Positions 1 to 7,926 of a DNA stretch of 13,008 nt are shown here, in pieces. The DNA comes from Gammaproteobacteria bacterium. Its GTDB lineage: Bacteria; Pseudomonadota; Gammaproteobacteria; DSM-16500. Position numbers and translations under genes: made by a program. The notes below the pieces were generated by a model that saw only the letters and a program-made list of their open reading frames with translations, ran no database searches and had not been told where the DNA came from. The number at the start of each line of letters is the position of its first letter. The stretch's first letter is position 1. The stretch is taken from NCBI GenBank assembly GCA_004322325.1, contig SCTP01000122.1, positions 1-13,008 of the forward strand, given 5' to 3'.

Positions 1-1119
1 GACCGCCGCCGTCGAGATCGGGCATCGGCGAAAATGAAAGTTTTTTTTATTTTCAATTCGATCAAGGGTGGCTTCCGTAATCAGTAATTGCGTGCCGAGG
101 ATTTTATTCATTTTTTCTAATTTAGCAGCCGTATTAACGACATCGCTGATGGCTGTACAATCCATTCGATCATTAAAACCAATGGTTCCTAAAGCAACAA
201 CGCCGCTATTTAAACTAATGCCAATATCAACCGGAATTTTTCCTGCTTGCTTTCTTTCTTGATTAAAATTTTTCAAATTTTTTAACATCGTGATAGAGGC
301 AGAAACAGCTTTATCGCTGGTGCCAAAAAATAGCGCCATCACCGAGTCACCAATATATTTATCAATAAATCCGCCTTGCTGAATAATCGCTGGTTCAAGA
401 TAGCTAAAGAGAGAATTGATAAAGGCAAAATTTTCTAATGGCGTGAGGTTTTCTGATATGCGTGTAAATGAGCGGATATCGAGAAACAAGACAGTAGTGT
501 CTTCTTCAACATGATCCCCCAAATTAATTTGAGTAATATTCTCTTTATGTAATATGTTTATAAAGGCATGAGGTACAAATCGATCAGAAGCCTGCATTAA
601 TTGATACAAGTCTGCTTTACTCTTTTCTATTTCCAGTAAATCACGAAAGGATCGCAATGCCATGACAAGGGCGGTATAAAATTTATTTTCAGTCAATTCC
701 GTTTTTTCTTTGTAATCATTAATATCGTATTCAATGATTACTTTCTTTTCCGGTGCTTGACCAGGTTGTCCCGTGCGAATAATGATACGGGTTAAGCCAT
801 TTTTCGCTTCTTCTCGCAAGTACTTAACAAATTTTAAGCCAGCATCTTCTTCTTCCATGACTACATCAAGCAAAACTAAAGCAATGCCTTTATTTTCTTC
901 CATTAACTTTTTAGCTTCTTTACCCGAATAAGCGCTCAAAAATTCAATACTTTTATTTTCAAATTCAAAATTACCAAATGCTAATTTGGTGATACGATGA
1001 ATGTCTGCTTCATCGTCCACAATCAGAATTTTCCACTTCTCTTTTTTATCTTTCACGGGAGAGGTGGCGTTTTCTTCTTCATCCTTGTCTGGAAATAAAA
1101 GATCATTCACTTTTGTCAT
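1..1119 (-). CDS. Response regulator with class III adenylate/guanylate cyclase domain (C-terminus beyond window)
   Basis: Open frame of 373 codons from ATG at 1119 to the left edge; the 3' end is outside. An N-terminal REC domain (about residues 30-150) shows the acidic pair D35/D36, phospho-acceptor D85 in LLDVV, T116, and the Lys region NDYKEK (134-139). The segment RTGQPGQAPE followed by NDYKEKTELT is typical of receivers with the DUF3369-like C-terminal extension. A helical linker (about 150-200) precedes a class III cyclase domain with metal-binding D214 (FLDIRSFT) and D258 (YIGDSVMALF), purine-contacting K254, T322 in the second purine-specificity position (bacterial CyaC-like type), and N329. 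The canonical transition-state Arg position, N+4, is Lys (K333). The protein probably makes cAMP, or less likely cGMP, under control of a phosphorelay; it is predicted cytosolic. The start is supported by a GAGGT Shine-Dalgarno sequence 10 nt upstream, inside the cheB 3' end. It overlaps cheB by 17 nt, implying translational coupling. Base composition is AT-rich compared with the right half. Confidence 0.88.
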   Translation of the reverse strand, partial: MTKVNDLLFPDKDEEENATSPVKDKKEKWKILIVDDEADIHRITKLAFGNFEFENKSIEFLSAYSGKEAKKLMEENKGIALVLLDVVMEEEDAGLKFVKYLREEAKNGLTRIIIRTGQPGQAPEKKVIIEYDINDYKEKTELTENKFYTALVMALRSFRDLLEIEKSKADLYQLMQASDRFVPHAFINILHKENITQINLGDHVEEDTTVLFLDIRSFTRISENLTPLENFAFINSLFSYLEPAIIQQGGFIDKYIGDSVMALFFGTSDKAVSASITMLKNLKNFNQERKQAGKIPVDIGISLNSGVVALGTIGFNDRMDCTAISDVVNTAAKLEKMNKILGTQLLITEATLDRIENKKNFHFRRCPISTAAV

Positions 1120-2221
1120 GAATAATGCTACCTCGTTTCGGTGTTTTCTCGTTGGCATTTTTACGCTGTAATTGTTGAATAATATGCTTGCCGATTTCAT
1201 CAATCGGTAAGATATAATTAGCGGCTTGCAAATCTACTGCAAACCCTGGCATTCCCCACACCACACTGCTTGCTTCGTCTTGCGCAATGGTTTCACCGCC
1301 AGCTTGTTGAATAGCGCCCATGCCTCGGGCTCCATCTTTTCCCATGCCGGTTAATAACACAGCGATGCTTTTTTCTCCGGCGGCGAGTGCAAGGGAATAA
1401 AATAGCACATCAATCGATGGTTTATGGCCATTCAGCTTAGGGCCACGATTTAGCCGGCAAATATATTTGCCGCGTTTTCTCACGACTTCTAAATGGGTTT
1501 CGCTTTTTGCCACGATAATATGGCCTGGCTTAATTTCTAAGCCTTCGTGGGCTTCAAGGACAGTCGAGTGATAGTTTTTATCCAGACGATGCACAAAGGG
1601 AGTGCTGAAATCTTTATGAATATGTTGCACGATCACAATTCCTGGCATATTAACAGGCAGTTGCGCCAGAACGCGTTCAATGGCTTCAATACCGCCGGTG
1701 GAAGCACCGATGGCGATAATATATTCGCTTAAATAATCAGGCTGCATGTAATTCATAACAGTGTTATTTTCATCGGTTGAATGAGTAAACGGGTGAAGCA
1801 AAGGAGAGCGAACTTTAGCCTGACTAGCGTTTTTGACTAATTGGATGAGACGATTGGCATAATTCCCGAGGTCATGCAACTCTTCGGTGGCTGGTTTTTT
1901 AATATAATCCACAGCACCTAAAGCGAGTGCTTCCAACGTAATGGCGCTGCCTTTTTCAGTAAAAGAAGACACCATGATGACGGGCATAGGATGTAAGCGC
2001 ATGAGATTTTTTAAAAAAGTAATGCCATCCATTTTTGGCATTTCAATATCGAGGGTTAATACATCAGGCTGAAGTGTTTTGATTAAGTCTCGCGCGATAA
2101 AAGGATCCGATGCAACACCGACGACTTCAATATCAGGATCAAGAGAAAATATCTTCATTAAAATTTGCTGCATGATTTTGGAATCATCCACAATTAATAC
2201 TTTAATTCTTTCCTCTCGCAT
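1103..2221 (-). CDS. cheB: Chemotaxis response regulator protein-glutamate methylesterase CheB
   Basis: A full-length two-domain CheB of 372 aa from this start. In numbering from the upstream ATG at 2230 (375 aa), the REC domain has D15/D16, phospho-acceptor D61 (TLDIEMP) and K112. After a linker (about 133-168) comes the methylesterase domain with the catalytic triad S177 (GASTGG), H203 (VQHIH) and D299 (GMGKDG), all offset by 13 from Salmonella S164/H190/D286. CheB demethylates or deamidates glutamyl residues of chemoreceptors and is activated by CheA phosphorylation. Start choice: an AAGGA motif abuts the ATG at 2230, but lies 9 nt from the ATG at 2221, so 2221 is the better start. The last codons overlap the REC-cyclase gene. 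No cheA, cheW, cheR or receptor gene is in the window, so the partner array must be elsewhere or further left. The active site looks intact. Confidence 0.95.
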   Translation of the reverse strand: MREERIKVLIVDDSKIMQQILMKIFSLDPDIEVVGVASDPFIARDLIKTLQPDVLTLDIEMPKMDGITFLKNLMRLHPMPVIMVSSFTEKGSAITLEALALGAVDYIKKPATEELHDLGNYANRLIQLVKNASQAKVRSPLLHPFTHSTDENNTVMNYMQPDYLSEYIIAIGASTGGIEAIERVLAQLPVNMPGIVIVQHIHKDFSTPFVHRLDKNYHSTVLEAHEGLEIKPGHIIVAKSETHLEVVRKRGKYICRLNRGPKLNGHKPSIDVLFYSLALAAGEKSIAVLLTGMGKDGARGMGAIQQAGGETIAQDEASSVVWGMPGFAVDLQAANYILPIDEIGKHIIQQLQRKNANEKTPKRGSIIHDKSE

Positions 2222-2254
2222 GCTTTTCATTCCTTTCTATTTTGGCTATTATTT

Positions 2255-2272
2255 GTACAGCGCAGCTTGTAC
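2255..2272 (-). other. Possible hairpin in cheB leader
   Basis: The inverted repeat GTACA-N8-TGTAC lies in the cheB leader between the candidate -10 box and the Shine-Dalgarno. As RNA it can fold further: GUAC/GUAC plus AGC/GCU with one bulged A and a UGC loop, about 7 bp. It could be an operator half-site pair or a small mRNA stem affecting cheB expression. It is short, so chance is a serious alternative. Confidence 0.3.
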
Positions 2273-2284
2273 CCTCTATTTATT

Positions 2285-2319
2285 AGTATAGTGGATATAG
2301 GAGGAAGAAGAGTGGATAT
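2285..2319 (-). promoter_or_regulatory. Candidate cheB promoter with 9-bp direct repeat
   Basis: On the minus strand a -10-like TATACT (2285-2290) is preceded by no recognisable -35. Instead the 9-mer ATATCCACT occurs twice, at 2311-2319 and 2290-2298, spaced 21 bp start to start (two helical turns), with the second copy touching the -10. This is the layout expected of an activator that occupies the -35 region. It lies in the 129-bp gap between deoB and cheB and is the only promoter candidate I see for cheB and the cyclase. Factor unknown. Confidence 0.4.
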
Positions 2320-2350
2320 CGTGAATTGGTTAAGTTATTGATAATAAGAG

Positions 2351-3544
2351 TTAAATAAACGATACCCCATAACGCAGCGGGGGTAAGCCAAGGTGTTTGG
2401 CAATACTTTGCCCAATATCAGCAAAAGTATCGCGTTTACCGATAGGACCAGGCGTAACGCCAGGGCCAAACGCGATGACAGGAACATGCTCACGAGTGTG
2501 ATCAGACCCTTGCCAAGTCGGGTCGCAGCCATGATCAGCGGTGATCACCGCCATGTCACCGGGTTGGAAGATGCTTTCTAATTCAGGTAGCCAGCTATCA
2601 AAATCTTCTAGCGCTTTCGCATAACCCATAATATCGCGACGGTGGCCGTAGAGCATATCGAAATCAACTAAGTTAACAAACGTGATACTGTGATCCGGTG
2701 CGTTTTTGGCTTCTTGAATGAAAGTGGCAAATAATGCTTGGTTACCATTGGCTCTGACCATTTTGGTGATACCGTGATTAGCATAGATATCAGCGACTTT
2801 GCCAATGGCAATGACTTCGCCGCCTGCTTGCACGAGCTTGTCTAACAGCGTGGGCTCGGGAGGAGGTGTCGCGTAGTCGTGACGATTACCTGTTCGATAA
2901 TAATGTTCAGGCGTGCCGGCAAAAGGTCGAGCAATGACGCGACCAATATTATAAGCATCCACTAATTCGCGGGTGATTTCGCATAGTTCATATAACCGCT
3001 GCAAACCAAATGATTCTTCATGCGCTGCAATTTGAAAGACACTGTCTGCCGAAGTATAAACAATCGGCTTGCCTGTTTTCTGATGTTCTTCACCTAACTC
3101 ATTAATGATCACTGTCCCAGAGGCGTGTTTATTGCCAAGTACGCCGGGAAGATGGCCTCGTTTGATGAGCTCATCTAATAAGGGTGGCGGGAAGCTGGGA
3201 TAGTCTGGTGGAAAATAACCCCATTCAAATAAAACCGGCACACCGGCCATTTCCCAATGACCGCTTTGGGTATCCTTGCCCAGGCTAACTTCGGCGGCAC
3301 AGCCATAAGCGCCTTGAATAGGAACATTGACGGCTAACCCAGGAACCGGCTGCCCTTTGCTAATCATGGCCGCACCGTTTAAACCGAGGCGGGTTAAGTT
3401 AGGAAGCTGTAAAGGCGCTTTCGCTTGCTGACAATATTCCGCAATATGGCGCAGGGTATCCGCGCCTTCATCGCCATACCGATTGGCATCAGCGGTGGCG
3501 CCGAGGCCAAACGAATCGAGCATGATAATAAAGGCACGCGGCAT
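2351..3544 (-). CDS. deoB: Phosphopentomutase DeoB
   Basis: Interconverts (deoxy)ribose-1-phosphate and (deoxy)ribose-5-phosphate in nucleoside catabolism; a cytosolic Mn-dependent member of the alkaline phosphatase superfamily. From ATG at 3544 it is 397 aa (E. coli DeoB is 407), beginning [13 protein letters not shown] like the E. coli protein. Metal ligands by family alignment are D10, D296 (VDFD), H301 (GHRRD), D337/H338 (TADHG) and H349 (SDHTREH). The phosphorylated Thr is T92 in [10 protein letters not shown]. The open frame extends 6 codons upstream to a TTG at 3562, but ATG 3544 forms TAATG with the stop of the MFS gene, indicating translational coupling, and fits homologue N-termini. 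It works between the nucleoside phosphorylase (9904-10737) and DeoC (9129-9917). All catalytic motifs look intact. Confidence 0.96.
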   Translation of the reverse strand: MPRAFIIMLDSFGLGATADANRYGDEGADTLRHIAEYCQQAKAPLQLPNLTRLGLNGAAMISKGQPVPGLAVNVPIQGAYGCAAEVSLGKDTQSGHWEMAGVPVLFEWGYFPPDYPSFPPPLLDELIKRGHLPGVLGNKHASGTVIINELGEEHQKTGKPIVYTSADSVFQIAAHEESFGLQRLYELCEITRELVDAYNIGRVIARPFAGTPEHYYRTGNRHDYATPPPEPTLLDKLVQAGGEVIAIGKVADIYANHGITKMVRANGNQALFATFIQEAKNAPDHSITFVNLVDFDMLYGHRRDIMGYAKALEDFDSWLPELESIFQPGDMAVITADHGCDPTWQGSDHTREHVPVIAFGPGVTPGPIGKRDTFADIGQSIAKHLGLPPLRYGVSFI

Positions 3545-4824
3545 TAGGCTTGCGCTCTGCAATAAGTTTCACGAATAAAGAAAGCGAGTATCAAGGCGAT
3601 AATAAACGAAATCGGCATGACTAGCATGGCGAAATTGAAATCTTGCGCCGTGTACGTCGTCAAATGCCCGCTTCTTTCCATCAACCAGCCAAAGAAAGGC
3701 GGTACGATAAATCCGCTGATCATGATGCAGATAGAATCAATGCTGATCGCTGTACTGGTTAAATAAGGCGGATTGAGCTCGGCAATGGTGGGATAAGTTA
3801 ACACTTGTGAGCTGGTGACTAATCCGATTAAGAAGAATAAGAAAATGATGGCTGAGAGAGATAAATCAGGCATGTACATTAAAACCAGCATGACGATAAG
3901 CGATAAAATCGCGCCGATAATCATCGGGAGGACGCGGCGTTCTATGTGGTCAGAGATCCAGCCATAGAGCAGCGAACCGACAATGACACCAATGAAGAAA
4001 ACGGTGGTGGCATAAGAAGCTTGTTCGGGGGTGATATGGTGGACTTGGGTTAAGTAAAGCACGCCCCATAAGCCGCCCAAGATGAAGACGGGCAAATTGA
4101 TGAGTGAGGTATACAGTCCGCCTAGCCAATTTTGGGGGTTTAAAGCGGCTAATTGAATGCAACGCCATAATCCTAATGCTTGTAAATGAGCATGATCGGC
4201 TTTAGCCGCTTCTTGGGCTTGTGCATCCGTGGGCCGGTCTTGAACAATGAAGAGAATCGCCAAGAAAATCACTACGCCAAGCGCGGTATTGATCATTAAC
4301 CCTGTGCGCCAATTACCTAGGAATTGATTAAGTAGCGCAAACGGCGTCTGCGCGACTAAGCCACCTAACATGGCCATGGTGACAATGACACCGGTGACGA
4401 AAGCCATTCGATGCGGCGGAAACCAGCGGGAAGCAATGCGAATACAGCTTAAGAAGCAAAATGCCGCGCTAAGGCCGATCATAAACCGTCCGGCGGCAGC
4501 GACCCAATATTGGGTGGCGATGGCAAAGAAAAACGTGCCTATCGTGCAAATTGCCACAGCAGAAAGAAGGAGTTTTTTGGTGGAATAGCGATCAAGCAAG
4601 TTGCCGGCTAGAAATAACATCAAGGCATTGGCATAGAAATACATTGAGAAAAGCTGCCCGATTTGTTCGGCATCTAACTGGAAGGTTTCTCGGAGTTGGG
4701 AGTTGATGGTGTTGAAAAGGTTCATCTGTATGAATTCATAGAAGAAAAACAGAGAAGCGGTAAAAATGACTAACCAGGCGAGCTTAGTGTGTACGGTTTT
4801 TTGCTGTTTATGTATATCTTGCAT
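3544..4824 (-). CDS. MFS transporter, candidate nucleoside carrier (Pht-like)
   Basis: A 426-aa inner-membrane protein with about 12 hydrophobic segments. MFS motif A appears after TM2 as [13 protein letters not shown] (74-86), and its second-half counterpart as [15 protein letters not shown] (283-297). A hydrophilic central loop (about 195-215) separates the two six-helix bundles. The N-terminal part (FFFYEF, then [13 protein letters not shown]) resembles the large MFS families of Legionella and Coxiella, which include the Pht carriers; some of those take up amino acids and PhtC/PhtD pyrimidine nucleosides (established for Legionella). The stop codon overlaps the deoB start (TAATG), so co-translation with phosphopentomutase argues for a nucleoside or pentose-linked substrate; that is inference. 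No strong Shine-Dalgarno precedes the ATG at 4824. The 39-nt gap from the upstream glycosyltransferase gene shows no clear promoter. Confidence 0.85.
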   Translation of the reverse strand: MQDIHKQQKTVHTKLAWLVIFTASLFFFYEFIQMNLFNTINSQLRETFQLDAEQIGQLFSMYFYANALMLFLAGNLLDRYSTKKLLLSAVAICTIGTFFFAIATQYWVAAAGRFMIGLSAAFCFLSCIRIASRWFPPHRMAFVTGVIVTMAMLGGLVAQTPFALLNQFLGNWRTGLMINTALGVVIFLAILFIVQDRPTDAQAQEAAKADHAHLQALGLWRCIQLAALNPQNWLGGLYTSLINLPVFILGGLWGVLYLTQVHHITPEQASYATTVFFIGVIVGSLLYGWISDHIERRVLPMIIGAILSLIVMLVLMYMPDLSLSAIIFLFFLIGLVTSSQVLTYPTIAELNPPYLTSTAISIDSICIMISGFIVPPFFGWLMERSGHLTTYTAQDFNFAMLVMPISFIIALILAFFIRETYCRAQA

Positions 4825-4863
4825 AAATATTGCACTTTTTGGGTTATTGACGGTTGGCCGAAT

Positions 4864-6060
4864 TTAAACACATCCGCCTTCCTTTTGGCAAGAATTTGAA
4901 GCTTTCTGATACACCGTTGCGTAGGCTTTCGCAATCTTCTCCCAAGCAAACGTTTCTATATAGCGATGGTTATCTTGCCCCATCGTCTCGCCTAGAGAAG
5001 GATGGCTGAGAAGGGAAGCGATAGCTTGCACCCAGGCAGAAACCCTATCGGGTGTGACCAACTGTGCTTGCATGCCTAATGTCTGCAAATACCGTGATGT
5101 GGAGCTGTCACTTGCAACGATGGCTTTGCCAGCCGCCATGGCTTCTAAGAGTACAATCCCAAACGCTTCTTGCCACGCATTCGGCTGTGTAGGGAAAAGA
5201 ATGAGTCGCGCTTGGCTAAATAAATGTTTTTTCTCATCACCGCGAACATAACCTGTAAAAATCAGGCTGGCTTTCGGAATGGGCATGCCTACTTGAAAAT
5301 CAGTGACCACCTCTAAACCTAATTGCTTTGCCTGTGCCTGCAAGGCAGCTTCATGCGAACCTGTTCCTGCAATGACTAACGACGTCGTGATACCTTGTTT
5401 TCTCAAAGCAGCATAAGCATCAATTAAAATGCTAAAACCTTTTTCTGGCTCCAAGCGTCCGATAGCAAATAAATAATCTTGCATGGGTTGATGAGGATAA
5501 GTACGCCAGGCGGCGACGTCAATTCCATTATGAATAATTTCGCTTTTATCAGACGTGTCATAGAGTTGATGCGAAGCTTGTGTCATCAATGGAGTAAGAT
5601 GAGTGACGAAAGCGGCTTGACGTAATATTTTCTGACAGCGTTTTTGAATATTACGACGCTGCAAACGTTTTGAATTTGCTTCTAAAATATCGCTGTGACT
5701 TGTGATGATGTACGGGATACCCGTGTGTTTGCTAGCGTGCATTGCCATGTAACCGGCGCGATAAGTACCTTGTGCGTGAATCAAATCAATTTTTTCTTGT
5801 TGGCAAAGTGTGATGAGTGGTAATAATTCATTTTTAGCAGGAAAAAAACGTGGTTTGAGAAAAGGCCCTGTGTAATGCAAGATATGATTGCTTAACAATT
5901 CAGGCGCTAAGAGTTGAGTGGTATTTTTATTTTTAGCTTGTGTATAGATAATCGAGTTCACACCGTATGCTTGTAAAGCAAGTGGAAGGTAATGTAGAAA
6001 TTCTGCTAAACCGCCAATCACTGTATCGGCATAACGATGAGAGAGAAACAATATTTTCAT
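4864..6060 (-). CDS. Glycosyltransferase family 4 (GT-B fold)
   Basis: A 398-aa retaining glycosyltransferase of the group 1/GT4 type, transferring a sugar from a nucleotide-sugar donor. The N-terminal Rossmann half begins MKILFLSHRY with a GGLAEF acceptor-side loop (16-21), and H122 lies in ITSHSD. The C-terminal half has GRLEPEKGF (201-209; R202 and K207 are the usual diphosphate contacts) and the EX7E motif E298...E306 in EAFGIVLLEAMA. IHNGID (176-181) marks the linker between domains. No signal peptide or membrane segment is seen, so it is cytosolic or peripherally membrane-bound. Likely roles are LPS, exopolysaccharide or glycolipid synthesis; the substrate cannot be read from the sequence and no other envelope-polysaccharide gene is nearby. 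The ATG at 6060 lacks a recognisable Shine-Dalgarno but gives the canonical GT4 N-terminus. Confidence 0.88.
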   Translation of the reverse strand: MKILFLSHRYADTVIGGLAEFLHYLPLALQAYGVNSIIYTQAKNKNTTQLLAPELLSNHILHYTGPFLKPRFFPAKNELLPLITLCQQEKIDLIHAQGTYRAGYMAMHASKHTGIPYIITSHSDILEANSKRLQRRNIQKRCQKILRQAAFVTHLTPLMTQASHQLYDTSDKSEIIHNGIDVAAWRTYPHQPMQDYLFAIGRLEPEKGFSILIDAYAALRKQGITTSLVIAGTGSHEAALQAQAKQLGLEVVTDFQVGMPIPKASLIFTGYVRGDEKKHLFSQARLILFPTQPNAWQEAFGIVLLEAMAAGKAIVASDSSTSRYLQTLGMQAQLVTPDRVSAWVQAIASLLSHPSLGETMGQDNHRYIETFAWEKIAKAYATVYQKASNSCQKEGGCV

Positions 6061-6104
6061 GGTATAAGACCAGCGTTATTTTTGTAGTAAAGCTGAAGAA
6101 TAAT

Positions 6105-6126
6105 CTGGTTATGCTAGAAAAACCAG
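6105..6126 (-). terminator. Weak hairpin after amidohydrolase
   Basis: A perfect 6-bp stem, CTGGTT/AACCAG with a 10-nt loop, lies 7 nt past the amidohydrolase stop codon in the 72-bp gap before the glycosyltransferase gene. The sequence after it is not a T-run, so it is a poor intrinsic terminator and may only attenuate or protect the 3' end. Confidence 0.22.
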
Positions 6127-6132
6127 TAGAAA

Positions 6133-7884
6133 TTAAGATTTGATCGGATAAATCACTCCATCCTGGATGGTAGCGACCACGGGTATATCTTTAACTGTCA
6201 TCGCCGGCTCTGTGAGCGGATTGCGTCCTAAGACGGTGAAATCTGCACGTTTGCCTATTTCAATACTGCCAATTTCATTTTGCAAATTAAGTAAATAAGC
6301 AGCGTTTAATGTCACCGCTCGTAACGCATCTTCAGCTGAAATTCGTTGATTGGCACCTAACACTCGCCCGGAGGCTGTTACACGATTCATGGCTACCCAC
6401 ATTGAATGGAGTGGGCCTAATGGTGTAACCGGTGAATCAGTATGAAGAGAAAAAAGCACACCTTGTCGTTTTGCTTCACCTGCTGCATCCATGCGATTAG
6501 CGCGATCAGGGCCTAGTAAGATGGCGTAATGCTGATCGCCCCAATAATAAATGTGATTAGCAAATAAATTCACATACGCACCTAATTGACGTGTCCGTCT
6601 AAATTGTTCTGGACTTGATAATTGATCATGTTCGAGCACAAATAATTGCGCACGACGTGGTGCAACGGTTTGCAAATAAGCTAAGACATCTAAAGCAGAT
6701 TCTGTTGCTTGATTACCATTGACGTGAACGTGAATAGGATAACCTGCTTTCCAAAAAGGTAACGCTGCTTCTTTCAGTTGAGGCGTGGGGGTGTTAAAAA
6801 TTCCATTGGGTGCACCGTTAAAATAACCTGGCCATTCTAAGCGCGCTGTGTAACCTTGAATAGAACCATCCGACACAAATTTAACTTGACCGAAACGCAA
6901 TTTGTTTGAATTCTGTTGGATAAGTGCTTCGAGATGTGACATGCCTTGTCCGGATGATTGATTATTCATGCTTGTTAATAAAATACCGTCGTAAACAATG
7001 ACCATGCGTAATGGAAAATGCGCATCATTCGCCGCTTGTTTTAATACCGTTACCATATCATTTTCACCAGGGCCGCCAAATAAAAGTTCAGAAAAAGTGG
7101 TTAACCCTAAACGATGTGCGGTATCACCGAGGCCGTATAATCCTGTTTTGAATGAATCAGGAGAAAATAATTGATTAAAGAAAAGCATCACGACGGGGCC
7201 GGCGGCTGCCATTTCCTTTAAGACACCTGTTGGTTGGCCCGTTTTATCTTTCATCACGCCGGGGGTATGTGTTTGAGCGTTATAATGCGCGCGAGATAGT
7301 AAAACACTATTCACATAACCGATATGTTCACTGGCATTTAATACAAAAATAGGTCGTGTTTTAGAAATTTGATCGAGATCGGCGGCAGTTAAATCTTCAT
7401 TATTGAAATAAATAGGATCATATCCCCAGGCGAATAAGACAGCGTTCGGGTCTGTTAGTTTTTTATCGGCTTCTTTTAAGTGATTGATTACTTCAGCTTT
7501 GGTTTTAGCGGCGGGTAAAATAGCGCCGTTTAATCCAGGAAAATCCCAGTAACCGACATAAGGATGAGCTAAAAAGACTGCCAACATGGTTAAATGAGAA
7601 TGTGCTTCAATTAGTCCAGGGACAATAATGTTATGAGCAAATGTATTATCGATGGTGTAGCTTCCTGCTTTTAATCCTTTCTTCACTTCATCGAGTGAGC
7701 CTACGGAATAAATCCGGCCGTTTTGTACGGCGACGGCAGTGGCTTCAGGTTGGATGTGATCCATGGTGATGATTTTTTTTGCGGTGTAAATGGTGGTGGT
7801 GTCTGCCCATATATTTTGTAGGCAGGTTAAAAGTAAAACCAGTATGAGGAATAAAGAACGATAACGTAGCTGCATTCCGTGCAT
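6133..7884 (-). CDS. Exported amidohydrolase family 3 (YtcJ/NfdA-like)
   Basis: A 583-aa metal-dependent hydrolase of the amidohydrolase superfamily. An N-terminal Sec signal peptide is visible: basic n-region (RYRS), hydrophobic core LFLILVLLLT (11-20) and a probable cleavage after IWA (about 25-27), so it acts in the periplasm or outside. The mature protein starts with the small beta-sandwich (YTAKKIITMD, then VQNGRIYSVG). The barrel carries H95/H97 (EAHSHL), K335 (QVKFVSDGS, candidate bridging Lys), H385/H387 (HVHVNG), H419 (LEHDQ) and D483 (HTDSPVTPLG). The C-terminus has the usual IGSIEIGKRADF segment. Family members deformylate N-substituted formamides or hydrolyse amides, but substrate is unknown here. 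The ATG at 7884 is chosen because AAAGGGA lies 7 nt upstream; an ATG three codons later is possible. It is 42 nt downstream of ogt. Confidence 0.88.
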   Translation of the reverse strand: MHGMQLRYRSLFLILVLLLTCLQNIWADTTTIYTAKKIITMDHIQPEATAVAVQNGRIYSVGSLDEVKKGLKAGSYTIDNTFAHNIIVPGLIEAHSHLTMLAVFLAHPYVGYWDFPGLNGAILPAAKTKAEVINHLKEADKKLTDPNAVLFAWGYDPIYFNNEDLTAADLDQISKTRPIFVLNASEHIGYVNSVLLSRAHYNAQTHTPGVMKDKTGQPTGVLKEMAAAGPVVMLFFNQLFSPDSFKTGLYGLGDTAHRLGLTTFSELLFGGPGENDMVTVLKQAANDAHFPLRMVIVYDGILLTSMNNQSSGQGMSHLEALIQQNSNKLRFGQVKFVSDGSIQGYTARLEWPGYFNGAPNGIFNTPTPQLKEAALPFWKAGYPIHVHVNGNQATESALDVLAYLQTVAPRRAQLFVLEHDQLSSPEQFRRTRQLGAYVNLFANHIYYWGDQHYAILLGPDRANRMDAAGEAKRQGVLFSLHTDSPVTPLGPLHSMWVAMNRVTASGRVLGANQRISAEDALRAVTLNAAYLLNLQNEIGSIEIGKRADFTVLGRNPLTEPAMTVKDIPVVATIQDGVIYPIKS

Positions 7885-7918
7885 TGAATTATCCCTTTAC
7901 TTTCAAAAGTAAGCTCAA

Positions 7919-7924
7919 ATTATA
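7919..7924 (-). promoter_or_regulatory. Possible -10 box upstream of the amidohydrolase
   Basis: A perfect TATAAT on the minus strand just beyond the ogt stop, 34 nt before the amidohydrolase ATG. The -35 region at 17 bp spacing is only TATTTT, so a dedicated promoter is plausible but weak. Confidence 0.28.
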
Positions 7925-7926
7925 CC

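Noticed and set aside
68..262. Plus-strand 64-aa open frame
   Set aside because: It lies wholly antisense to the cyclase domain, whose minus-strand frame shows conserved catalytic motifs.
3545..3562. Upstream TTG start for DeoB adding six residues
   Set aside because: The ATG at 3544 matches homologue N-termini and forms a TAATG coupling junction with the MFS gene.
7891..7914. ACTTT-TG-AAAGT inverted repeat before the amidohydrolase as a terminator or operator
   Set aside because: Only a 5-bp AT-rich stem with a 2-nt loop; its second arm overlaps the Shine-Dalgarno region and could arise by chance.
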